Assembly (NCBI GenBank): GCA_041589455.1
Contig: JBFHVQ010000004.1
Location: 1 to 64,000, forward strand
Direction of reading: 5' to 3'
Source: SZUA-229 sp041589455
GTDB lineage: Bacteria > Pseudomonadota > Gammaproteobacteria > SZUA-229
Length of the DNA: 64,000 nucleotides
Part shown: piece after piece, positions 52,342 through 60,117 of the stretch
Layout: each line of letters begins with the position of its first letter
How positions within the stretch are numbered: position 1 is the first letter of the stretch
Notes under the pieces: model-generated
What the model saw: only the letters and a program-made list of their open reading frames with translations
The model's database searches: none
Told to the model about the DNA's origin: nothing
Translations under genes and position numbers: made by a program

Positions 52342-54003
52342 ATGACAAATAATGCGACTCAGGATGCTTTCAATAGCCTGCTGGAAAATCACTATAGTGC
52401 TTGGTTTCGCTATCATCCAGAAAAAGCGGTTCATGCGGGAGTCAATGGATATGAAGAGCAATTAACGCCGTTCAGTGAAGAAGATATTGGTGCGCTGGTT
52501 TCCCTTAACCAGAAAACTATATCTGCACTGGAGGAGCTGGAAGTTAATCAACTAACAATCTCGCAGCAGCTGGATTTTACCATTTTATATAATGCAGTAA
52601 ATATTGAGCTGCACCAGCTTCTTGAGGCCGACTGGCGCTACCTGAAGCCGCAAAATTATTTACCGACTGATGCCATGCACCAGCTAATCATACGCCCTGT
52701 AGATAATTTACATGCTGCGCTCAAACATCGTTTACAACAGGTACCTGAATATCTGCGTGCTTCCAGAAATTATCTTAATCAGCAGCCTCAGGATATTCCT
52801 CTAGAGTGGGTGGAAGATGCAATTCAGGGAGCGAACTCTGGGGCTGCTTATATTCGTAGTCTAAGTAGTCACCCTGAAGTCGTTAAAAAGTTTCAAAACC
52901 CAGCCAGGTTGCAAATTGTTTGTGAAGATGCAGCATTGTCATTAACCGATTTTTCAAAGTTTCTTTCTGATAATATTTTGCCCAAAGCAGCAGGGCATTT
53001 CGGTTGCGGTGAAGCGCATTTTAATCGTTTGTTAAGGGACTGGCATGCACTTGAAATAGATGTTCATCAGTTACATCGCTTTGGTGAAAAATTATTTAGA
53101 GAAACCAAACAGCAGTTACTCGAACTTTGTGAGGTTATGGGTTCGAATGATGATATTGAGTCACAACTGGCGATAATCAGGGAGCAGCACCCAGCTTATG
53201 ATAATGACCAGTTGATGGTGATTTATCGTGACAGAATGAAAGCGGCCTATGAATTTGTCTTGCAGAATAATCTGGTTACGGTGCCACCATCTGAACCATT
53301 AAAGGTTGTGAAAACGCCGGTGTTTTTACAGCATGAAATTCCTTTTGCGGCATATGAAGAGCCTTCTTATAAAGATGAAAATCAGCAGGGTTACTATTAT
53401 GTTACACCGGTACCCTCTGAGGGGCACCTGCTGGAACATAACTGGACTTCAATTGATCTAACCTGTGTTCATGAAGCCTATCCCGGGCATCATCTACAGT
53501 TTGTGACGGCCAATAAGAATCCGCAAAACAGTTTACCTAAAATGCTCAATGCTTCAGCTACCTTTTATGAAGGCTGGGCATTGTACTGTGAAGACCTGAT
53601 GCAGGAACAGGGTTTTCTGGATAAGCCTGAACACCAGTTTATTATGCTGCGTGATCGTTTGTGGCGGGCCATGAGAGTCATGCTGGATGTTGAGCTGCAT
53701 ACAGAAGGCTTAACCTTCGATGAGGCTGCGCAGCGTATGTGTGATGAGCTCGGTTTTTCGATTGATCAGGCAAAAGCTGATTTAAACTGGTATTCACAGT
53801 CACCAACAGTGCCAATGGGTTACGCCACAGGTTGGGCATTAATCAGGGCGCTTCGAGATGAAGAGTCGAAAAAGCCAGACTTTGATCTTAAGGCATTCCA
53901 TGATCGTTTATTATCCGTTGGCTCCTGTGCCTTGCCGTTGGTTATTAAATATGAGTTTGGAGAGGAAGTCTGGCAGCGAATTAAATCAAAAGTTTTTGAG
54001 TAA
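52342..54003 (+). CDS. DUF885 metallopeptidase-like protein
   Basis: 553-residue protein of the DUF885 family, related to gluzincin-type peptidases. The metal-binding motif is VHEAYPGHHLQF (HExxxGH) with a downstream glutamate expected in the YEGWALYCEDLM block, both hallmarks of the family. There is no signal peptide, so it is cytoplasmic. Members are annotated as aminopeptidase- or carboxypeptidase-like; the substrate is not known. It follows the OsmC-type gene by 22 bases and could be cotranscribed. Confidence 0.88.
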   Translation: MTNNATQDAFNSLLENHYSAWFRYHPEKAVHAGVNGYEEQLTPFSEEDIGALVSLNQKTISALEELEVNQLTISQQLDFTILYNAVNIELHQLLEADWRYLKPQNYLPTDAMHQLIIRPVDNLHAALKHRLQQVPEYLRASRNYLNQQPQDIPLEWVEDAIQGANSGAAYIRSLSSHPEVVKKFQNPARLQIVCEDAALSLTDFSKFLSDNILPKAAGHFGCGEAHFNRLLRDWHALEIDVHQLHRFGEKLFRETKQQLLELCEVMGSNDDIESQLAIIREQHPAYDNDQLMVIYRDRMKAAYEFVLQNNLVTVPPSEPLKVVKTPVFLQHEIPFAAYEEPSYKDENQQGYYYVTPVPSEGHLLEHNWTSIDLTCVHEAYPGHHLQFVTANKNPQNSLPKMLNASATFYEGWALYCEDLMQEQGFLDKPEHQFIMLRDRLWRAMRVMLDVELHTEGLTFDEAAQRMCDELGFSIDQAKADLNWYSQSPTVPMGYATGWALIRALRDEESKKPDFDLKAFHDRLLSVGSCALPLVIKYEFGEEVWQRIKSKVFE

Positions 54004-54131
54004 GCTATAGTTGGCTTGATTAGCTTCATCGTTATTGTATTGTTCGAATATTCTTTTCTCTGGTTGTTGTAATAGCGATTGTGCTGTTACATCAATCAGC
54101 AATCCCTGTGTTATCTAAAGTCATTACACAG

Positions 54132-54153
54132 CTGTCATTGTTCTGTAATGATC
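54132..54153 (+). promoter_or_regulatory. Pho-box-like direct repeat upstream of the porin
   Basis: CTGTCATTGTT CTGTAATGATC: two 11-base repeats, each opening CTGTMAT-like, matching the PhoB box (CTGTCAT-N4-CTGTMAY), with a partial third copy (CTGTTCAT, 54153-54160). It lies 115 bases before the porin ATG. A perfect palindrome ATCTGT-N5-ACAGAT (54185-54201) stands between it and the ATG. Confidence 0.6.
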
Positions 54154-54267
54154 TGTTCATGATTTCGACATTTTTCGTGAATAAATCTGTAATAAACAGA
54201 TGTTAATGTTCTGCGCATTCAAAATTTATGCAAACCCCTTTTTGATTATTTACAGGAATATTAGTTC

Positions 54268-55255
54268 ATGAAATCGTTCACAAAAAAAACAACTCTGATT
54301 ACACTGGCTGCTACAGTGGCTGTACCTGGTGTTGCTGCAGCTGAGGCAACTCTGTTTGGTAAGGCGCATCTGTCATTTGGTTTCGTTTCACAGGATGATG
54401 GTATCGCAAACACAACTTCAAACTCTGTAACATCGCACGCTTCACGCGTCGGCATTAAAGGTAAGATCGACACAGATGGTGATACGAAAGTGATCTATCG
54501 ATTCGTATGGCAGGTGGATATGTCAGATAAGGCAAAAGCATCTGATGATAATCTTAAATCTCGTGAGCAGTATGTTGGTCTTAAAGGTGACTGGGGTCAG
54601 CTACGAATTGGTCGTGACGATTCGCCATATAAAAAAAGCGGGAAAGAAAAATGTTGAGCACCTGAGCGACACCTGGGCAGACTTCAATAACATCATCGAT
54701 AAAGGTCAGGATACGCGTAACGACGACTCTGTGAGTTACTGGGGTAAGATTGGTCCAGGTAAACTGGCTATCCAGTATGCGGCAGGTGATGACAAAGCAG
54801 TTGCTGAAAATGCCGGTGAATCTTTAAGTCTGGCTTACGATGTAAAAATGGGTGCCATTGGTTTTGCCATTGCGCATCAGAATATTGAAAAATCAGCTAC
54901 CAATGATGAAACCGGTTTAAAGTTGTCTTTTGGTTACAAGATGGGATCAACAAAACTGGGTCTGATGTGCGAGATAGTTGAAGATGATGATAAAACAGTT
55001 GATGATAATAATACTTACTTCAGTGTTAAGCATGGTTTAAGTAAAACAGATAGCATCGTATTTGCATATGGTGTTAAGGATCAGGATCTGACAGATGACG
55101 CGACGATGACGGCACTGGCTTACCAGCATATGATGAGCAAGAAAGTAACCACTTATGTATTGTGGGCTGACGGTGCTGATAATGGCCTGAAAGATGCGTC
55201 GAAACTGAATGGTGATGCTTCAGCATTAGTGGCAGGTATATCTGCCAAGTTCTAA
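54268..55255 (+). pseudogene. Outer-membrane porin interrupted by a frameshift
   Basis: A porin of about 328 residues in two frames. The N-terminal part (54268-54657) has a signal peptide (MKSFTKKTTLITLAATVAVPG, Ala-rich end) then EATLFGKAHLSFGF and YVGLKGDWGQLRIGRDDSPY, typical of trimeric Gram-negative porins. At 54631-54637 there is a run of seven A; removing one A joins the frame to the rest (KKAGKKNVEHLSDTWADFNN... ) which ends in GISAKF, with the C-terminal phenylalanine of outer-membrane proteins. So the gene has a one-base insertion in a homopolymer, from sequencing error, recent mutation or slippage-based phase variation. With the upstream Pho-box, it may be a phosphate-starvation porin. 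Confidence 0.85.
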
Positions 55256-55357
55256 AGCGCTTCACTAGTGAGCTGAAATCAGGAGGCCGCTGTGTCTCCT
55301 GATGGCATTATAACCATAATAATATTTAGATTCCTACAGATTGTGGTTATCTGCCTT

Positions 55358-55377
55358 GCACCTGATTCTTCAGGTGC
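55358..55377 (+). terminator. Hairpin downstream of the porin
   Basis: Perfect eight-base-pair stem GCACCTGA / TCAGGTGC with a TTCT loop, followed by CTGTTTG. A second stem (ATCAGGAG / CTCCTGAT, 55278-55303) lies closer to the porin stop. Neither has a long T-run, so termination strength is uncertain. Confidence 0.5.
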
Positions 55378-55470
55378 CTGTTTGCTCTTGGGAAAGCAAA
55401 TAATCCAGGGTGCATTTTGAATTTCATATCGTTAGAATGTATCGAATAATTCAGCGCAGGCGGTTATTCC

Positions 55471-55929
55471 ATGCTTAAAAAAATTCAACTATTTTTTGAA
55501 TCACACTTTTCTATGACAGAGACATCGACAGCTGATATTTCTCACCAGCTCAATCTTGCAGCGGCCGCATTACTGGTGGAAATGACCTTGCAGGATGACC
55601 AGGTAGATACAGCAGAAACGCAGGCAGTGAAAGCGGCGTTAAACTCGGTGTTGGGTCTGTCGGTTGATGAGGCTAATGAACTGTATGAGTTGGCAGAAGA
55701 GGAAAAACACAAGGCAACAGATTACCATCAGTTTACCAAACTGATTGCTGAGCATTATAGCCAACCGCAAAAAATACAATTGATTGAATCACTATGGCGC
55801 ATAGCCTATGCAGATAATGTGCTGGATAGTTACGAAGAGCATATGGTGCGTCGTATCTGTGACCTGATCTATGTGCCTCATAAGGAATTTATACAGGCCA
55901 AGCACCGGGTTCAGGAAGAGAACAGCTAA
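55471..55929 (+). CDS. TerB family protein
   Basis: 152-residue cytoplasmic helical protein of the TerB/DjlA-like type. Acidic repeats such as LVEMTLQDDQVDTAETQAVK and IAYADNVLDSYEEHMVRRICD are the metal-binding-type helical segments of the TerB fold (LxxxADG-like loop with DNVLD). TerB takes part in tellurite resistance and membrane stress in ter operons, but solitary copies like this have no proven role. It stands alone; the flanking genes are unrelated. Confidence 0.82.
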   Translation: MLKKIQLFFESHFSMTETSTADISHQLNLAAAALLVEMTLQDDQVDTAETQAVKAALNSVLGLSVDEANELYELAEEEKHKATDYHQFTKLIAEHYSQPQKIQLIESLWRIAYADNVLDSYEEHMVRRICDLIYVPHKEFIQAKHRVQEENS

Positions 55930-56136
55930 AGGTGGCATTATCCACTAATGCACGAAAATTAACGTAAATAGTCTGATAGAGGCTACTCGGGATGTTGGGT
56001 ATAAAACGCCAGATATTCTCAGTAGGCTTTCAACACTGTATGGATTGCAGGGTTACTACTCATACATAAAAAAAATGTGTTTATTCGGGGTCATTTACGG
56101 ACTACTGCTTGTGCTTTTGTTTGTTGTAGGCAGAAT

Positions 56137-56170
56137 AAAAAAAGCCACCCCAAAATGGAGTGGCTTTTTA
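56137..56170 (-). terminator. Terminator between TerB-like gene and 65-codon gene
   Basis: AAAAAGCCAC / GTGGCTTTTT stem (eight to ten pairs around CCCCAAAATGGA) with A-run and T-run. It lies 35 bases past the stop of the leftward 65-codon gene and 208 bases past the TerB-like stop, and can serve both strands. Confidence 0.85.
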
Positions 56171-56204
56171 AATTCACGGGGAGGTGAATTCTTTAACTAA
56201 GCGA

Positions 56205-56402
56205 TTAACGTAAAATCGATTGCTTAGTTTCACGATTGGCATCCCAGGCAGCATGTACCTGATCAATCGCATTTTTAATGTGAGTTTCAGTGATCTGCAC
56301 AACGTCACCGTTGTCATCAACAATCATACCGCCCTTAAAGCCGGTTTGTGTGATGGCGTACGCGTACTTGCCGCAGTCCTGATCTTTAGCTGAGTTAGAC
56401 AT
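56205..56402 (-). CDS. Unrecognised 65-residue protein
   Basis: 65 residues starting MSNSAKDQDCGKYAYAITQ and ending NRETKQSILR. Soluble, with one cysteine near the start, a glycine-rich turn (GFKGGMIVDDNGDVV) and an amphipathic helical C terminus (HIKNAIDQVHAAWDANRE). It has its own promoter region, with an FNR-like box and a plausible -10 near 56481, and its own terminator, so it is likely real. I do not recognise a family or function. Confidence 0.7.
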   Translation of the reverse strand: MSNSAKDQDCGKYAYAITQTGFKGGMIVDDNGDVVQITETHIKNAIDQVHAAWDANRETKQSILR

Positions 56403-56510
56403 ATTTATATTTCCTGAAAAAAGTAAAAAATTCTGTATTTCTAAGCACCCTTTTTCGTTTTAATTTTATGGATGTTTACAGATATAGAATTTTCCATGGA
56501 TAGACTCAAT

Positions 56511-56524
56511 TTGATCTATCTCAA
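56511..56524 (-). promoter_or_regulatory. FNR/Anr-like box
   Basis: TTGATCTATCTCAA matches TTGAT-N4-ATCAA with one mismatch. Its centre is about 43 bases from the transcription start implied by a TATATC-type -10 near 56481-56486 on the minus strand, close to the -41.5 spacing of class II FNR promoters. It would give oxygen-sensitive control of the 65-codon gene. Confidence 0.45.
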
Positions 56525-56722
56525 TGGTGCGCGGATTATATAGTATGTTTATGACGGAATTAAACCCCTGGATGCATGAATTTGTGAATAAATTCAGCTT
56601 ATTTTAGAGATTTATAATGCAGTCTCGGTATGCTGCTTGCAAGCAGTTGATTTTAAATGGAATAATAGGCCTGTCATGGGTTGCTGAAAAAGCCCCGCTA
56701 ATCAGTTAATTTTTGGGTAGTG

Positions 56723-56746
56723 GGCCTAATGAATGCTCATTAGGCC
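56723..56746 (+). promoter_or_regulatory. Hairpin just upstream of the hydrolase start
   Basis: Perfect ten-base-pair stem GGCCTAATGA / TCATTAGGCC with a four-base loop ATGC, ending seven bases before the GAGG ribosome-binding site. No T-run follows. It could be an operator or an mRNA element masking or protecting the start. Confidence 0.5.
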
Positions 56747-56762
56747 TGATAGAGAGGATAAG

Positions 56763-57539
56763 ATGGCAGAAAAGCAGAAGGTTGAACGTCGTAATCTGGC
56801 CTTTAAGGGCTATATGGGGAATCAGCTGGCTGCCAGTCTGGACTACCCGACAGCTCGGGAGCCCCAGTGTTATGCCATTATGTGTCATTGTTTTACCTGT
56901 ACCCGACAGACCTTGACCACCGCACGGGTAAGCCGAGGACTGGCAGAAGCTGGTATTGCGGTATTGCGCTTTGATTTTAGTGGCCTGGGTGAGAGTGGCG
57001 GCGATTTCGCAGAAACGCACTTTCGAAGCATGCTGGCAGATATTCAGGCAGCAGCGGAGCTATTGCAGCAATACTATCAGCCGGTAAGTGTCTTGCTGGG
57101 CCACAGTATGGGGGGGACAGCTTGTCTGGCGGCCTCACAGTTGCCTGAACAGTGTTTTTCGCAGCTTGACAAGCTGGTGACGCTGGCGTCCCCAGCAACC
57201 CCTGATCACGTCTTGCGTCACTTTGGCCTGGCTATGCCCCAGTTAGAACAGGGGCAATCATCATTTATTTCTGTTGCCGGTAAGGATTACCCGGTAAAGC
57301 CCGCATTGGTAGAGGATGTGCGTTCTTTTGATATGCAACAGCAAATGGCGAATTGTGAGCTGCCCATTATGGCCGTGCGGGCGGGACATGATGACATGGT
57401 GGGAGCTGAGCAGGCAGATCATATTCTGCAATATACCCAGGGGGAGCAGCAACTCTGTGAAATTGCAGAAGCTGACCATCTGTTTAGTGAGCGTAAACAC
57501 ACCCAACAGCTAATAGAAAAAATAGTGAACTGGTTATAG
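56763..57539 (+). CDS. Alpha/beta hydrolase
   Basis: 258 residues from the ATG after AGAGGATA; a frame extending ten codons upstream runs through the hairpin and is less likely. A serine hydrolase: nucleophile elbow LLGHSMGGTAC, oxyanion segment FTCTRQ and HxCF-like ICHCF... region (MCHCFTCTRQ), acid in RAGHDDMVG, and histidine in EADHLFSE. Proteins of this type are often fused to or paired with OsmC domains, where they act on unknown esters; here the OsmC gene is separate. The substrate is unknown. Confidence 0.85.
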   Translation: MAEKQKVERRNLAFKGYMGNQLAASLDYPTAREPQCYAIMCHCFTCTRQTLTTARVSRGLAEAGIAVLRFDFSGLGESGGDFAETHFRSMLADIQAAAELLQQYYQPVSVLLGHSMGGTACLAASQLPEQCFSQLDKLVTLASPATPDHVLRHFGLAMPQLEQGQSSFISVAGKDYPVKPALVEDVRSFDMQQQMANCELPIMAVRAGHDDMVGAEQADHILQYTQGEQQLCEIAEADHLFSERKHTQQLIEKIVNWL

Positions 57540-57642
57540 CAAAAAAGGCTTTAATGCCATCAGGTTAATAAAATTGTTATTCCTGTCTATACTCCTATTA
57601 AATTGAGTAGTACGGGCCGCTAACTGTTTTGGGAAAAATACA

Positions 57643-58500
57643 ATGGTAGAAGTAAAAAGCTTTTTTGATGAACAGACCTTTACACTGACACATCTGGTGT
57701 ACGATCCACAATCAAAAGATGCGGTGGTGTTCGATCCTGTGCTGGATCTGGATACGATTGGTTGGCGAACCCAGACTAAAAATCTGCAAACACTGGACGG
57801 CTTTATCGAAGAGCATCAGTTAAAACTGCAGTATGTGCTTGATACACATATTCATGCAGATCATCTCACAGGTATGCAGCACCTTAAAGAAAAATATAAA
57901 GTACCTCTGGTGATTAATCAGGCAATCAAGGTGGTGCAATCCACCTTTAAAGAAGTGTTTAATTTTGCCGAAGACTTCGATACATCCGGCTCAGATTTTG
58001 ATGTGCTGGTAAAAGATGGTGATACATTAACTGCTGGAACGCTTACGATTGAAGTGCTTCATACGCCTGGGCATACACCCGCCTGTACAACCTATAAAAT
58101 TGACGACAACCTGTTTACAGGAGATGCGTTGTTTGTTCCCAGTATCGGCACAGGGCGTTGTGATTTTCCCAAGGGCAGTGCCAGGGATCTTTACCAGTCA
58201 GTAACACAAAAACTTTATACTCTGCCGGATGACACTAAAGTTTATCCGGGGCATGACTATCCGGGGAATAGAGAATTGCAGACTTTTTCTACCATTGGTG
58301 AAAGCAAAGCGTCTAATGTGGATTTGCCTGCTACGCGTAGCGAAGAAGATTACGTTAGTTTTATGGAAACACGGGATGCAAAATTACCCTTACCTCGATT
58401 AATTTATCAGGGGGTTCAGGTGAATTTAACGGCCGGTAAACTGCCAAAAGAAGAAAGTAATGGTCAGCATTATCTAAAAATCCCGATCTATAACGATTGA
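57643..58500 (+). CDS. Persulfide-dioxygenase-like MBL-fold protein
   Basis: 285-residue metallo-beta-lactamase-fold enzyme. Metal ligands are the first motif DTHIHADHLTGM, the second His in HTPGHTP, the Asp in TGDALFV, and the final His in VYPGHDY. The motif spacing and the GRCDFPKGSARDLYQS block fit the ETHE1/persulfide dioxygenase (SdoA/PDO) group, which oxidises glutathione persulfide to sulfite with iron, rather than hydrolytic glyoxalase II. It fits the reduced-sulfur theme with the YeeE-type permease. The exact substrate is inferred. Confidence 0.85.
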   Translation: MVEVKSFFDEQTFTLTHLVYDPQSKDAVVFDPVLDLDTIGWRTQTKNLQTLDGFIEEHQLKLQYVLDTHIHADHLTGMQHLKEKYKVPLVINQAIKVVQSTFKEVFNFAEDFDTSGSDFDVLVKDGDTLTAGTLTIEVLHTPGHTPACTTYKIDDNLFTGDALFVPSIGTGRCDFPKGSARDLYQSVTQKLYTLPDDTKVYPGHDYPGNRELQTFSTIGESKASNVDLPATRSEEDYVSFMETRDAKLPLPRLIYQGVQVNLTAGKLPKEESNGQHYLKIPIYND

Positions 58501-58508
58501 TCAATTAT

Positions 58509-58535
58509 CTGGTGATCTGGTTCCCAGATCACCAG
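58509..58535. terminator. Twelve-base-pair hairpin between convergent genes
   Basis: Perfect stem CTGGTGATCTGG / CCAGATCACCAG with a three-base loop TTC, between the persulfide-dioxygenase-like stop and the guanine deaminase stop. It is a likely bidirectional terminator, although the T-tract is weak on both strands. Confidence 0.65.
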
Positions 58536-58545
58536 AATCTTATGC

Positions 58546-59022
58546 CTAATATTCTATTTTCTTTGTATTTTTCTGCCAGGCAATAAAGCTGTCAGTCGCC
58601 TTTGGGTGCTCGAAATGTAGAGTCTCTAAAGAGCGTTCATTACTGTCTAATTTAAGTTGTCGCAAAATAAACTGGTCATCAAAACCTGCCTGTGCTGCCT
58701 GTTCTGCAGTCGCTGCATAGACCAGCCTTGGAATACGTGCCCAGTAAATTGCGGAAAGACACATAGGGCAAGGTTCGCAACTCGAGTAAATGGTACAGTC
58801 GTGCAGCTGAAAGTCATTTATGTTTTTACAGGCATTACGAATGGCAACCATTTCCGCATGAGCGGTTGGGTCGCATGAATCGGTCACACGGTTACTTCCT
58901 CTGCCAATTACTTCACCATTTTTGATAATTATGGCACCAAATGGGCCGCCGTTGTCTGATGTGGAAGAGATAGCTAACTGAATCGCTTGTGATAAAAAAA
59001 CTTCATCTTCTGACTTTGGCAT
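58546..59022 (-). CDS. guaD: Guanine deaminase (CDA superfamily)
   Basis: 158-residue zinc deaminase of the cytidine-deaminase fold. DPTAHAEMVAIRNACK carries the zinc His and catalytic Glu, and SSCEPCPMCLSAIYWARI the two zinc cysteines. The sequence resembles the B. subtilis guanine deaminase GuaD, including AGFDDQFI, so it probably converts guanine to xanthine in purine salvage. tRNA-adenosine deaminases and nucleoside deaminases share the motifs, so the substrate is likely but not certain. It is monocistronic. Confidence 0.85.
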   Translation of the reverse strand: MPKSEDEVFLSQAIQLAISSTSDNGGPFGAIIIKNGEVIGRGSNRVTDSCDPTAHAEMVAIRNACKNINDFQLHDCTIYSSCEPCPMCLSAIYWARIPRLVYAATAEQAAQAGFDDQFILRQLKLDSNERSLETLHFEHPKATDSFIAWQKNTKKIEY

Positions 59023-59217
59023 GAGTGGCGGCTGTCCTTTATTGAAGTTGCGGTCGTAAATATCAGGTGTAAGAAATGCCTGTTATCGTTTCTAGCTTAA
59101 ACTGAGGATTATGGTATTGCAATATATGCCGCTGCAGACTGACCAGTTCCATATTATCAAGGGAAGGTTGAGCAGCTTTATATTGTTTTGTAAAAGCCAG
59201 CGAGTCCAATTAACCGC

Positions 59218-60111
59218 CTAATGATGTGTGCTCGGTGTATCCGGTTTTGAAGAGTCAGAAAATAACTGCTCAACATCGATAGAATCAAAACTATAGTGTG
59301 CGTTGCAGAATTCACAGTCTACCTGAATGGAGCCTTGTTCCTTGATGATGCTTTGTGCTTCCTGTTTGCCCAGTGAAATAATCATCTGTGAAATTCGTTC
59401 ATTGGAACAGCTGCAGCGAAAACTCATCGGTTCTGCTTCAAACAGTCTAACGTCGTCTTCGTGAAACAGTCTATGTAATATCGTTTCAGTAGATAATGAA
59501 AGTAGCTCTTCTTTGCTTAAGGTGGCAGCCAGTTGTTCGGCATGTTCCCAGTCGTTATGCTCTTCAAAGAGCTGCGCGTTTTTTTCTTCTTCTGAAGCGG
59601 GTAGTTCCTGCAGTAAAAAACCAACGCAGAGTGAATCATTGGAGGCGAGCCAGAGGCGTGTATTTAACTGTTCGGATTGTTTAAAGTAATTTTCAATCGC
59701 ATCCTTAATATGCTCGCCCTGTAATGCGATGATGCCCTGGTAGGGCTCTCCTTCAGGTGGTTCGATCGTCATTACCATTTGTCCATTACCGAAGATGGTC
59801 TGTAAGTTTTCTGCGGGCACCTCGTTATTCCAGCGAGCCAGCCCACGTAAGGTGCCATCAGATGTGGCCTGAACCACTAGCAGGTGTAATGGACCGTCGC
59901 CACGAATTTGTAAAATTAGCGAGCCTTCATATTTAATGGTGGCTGACAGCAGGGCGCAGGCGGCAAACGCTTCACCCAGAATCGATTTTACATTTTCGGG
60001 GTATTCGTAACGCTCCAGTACGGCTTGCCAGGTTGCGGAGAGGTGAACCATTTCGCCTCTAACGCGGGTTTTATCGATAATGAATCGATGCAATAAATCA
60101 TTATCAGCCAT
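59218..60111 (-). CDS. hslO: Hsp33 redox-regulated chaperone
   Basis: 297 residues from ATG in MADNDLLHRF; a TTG two codons earlier exists. Hsp33 holds unfolding proteins under oxidative stress, activated when its zinc cysteines form disulfides: CSC in FRCSCSNERI and CEFC in VDCEFCNAHY near the C terminus, giving the CxC and CxxC redox switch. The N-terminal holdase domain has the usual DLLHRFIIDKTRVRGE start. It follows gatB by six bases and may be expressed with the gat genes. Confidence 0.95.
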   Translation of the reverse strand: MADNDLLHRFIIDKTRVRGEMVHLSATWQAVLERYEYPENVKSILGEAFAACALLSATIKYEGSLILQIRGDGPLHLLVVQATSDGTLRGLARWNNEVPAENLQTIFGNGQMVMTIEPPEGEPYQGIIALQGEHIKDAIENYFKQSEQLNTRLWLASNDSLCVGFLLQELPASEEEKNAQLFEEHNDWEHAEQLAATLSKEELLSLSTETILHRLFHEDDVRLFEAEPMSFRCSCSNERISQMIISLGKQEAQSIIKEQGSIQVDCEFCNAHYSFDSIDVEQLFSDSSKPDTPSTHH

Positions 60112-60117
60112 GCTCAA

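Larger units (their letters stand above)
56403..56762. other. 360-base gap with FNR-like box and hairpin
   Basis: Divergent gap between the 65-codon gene and the alpha/beta hydrolase. Contains the FNR-like box at 56511-56524, AT-rich promoter-type sequence (e.g. GCGGATTATATAGTATG around 56534), and the hairpin at 56723-56746 just ahead of the hydrolase ribosome-binding site. No ORF was seen. Confidence 0.5.

Noticed and set aside
56075..56196. Hydrophobic plus-strand frame (MCLFGVIYGLLLVLL...) in the gap after the TerB-like gene.
   Set aside because: It runs straight through a good intrinsic terminator and has no ribosome-binding site.
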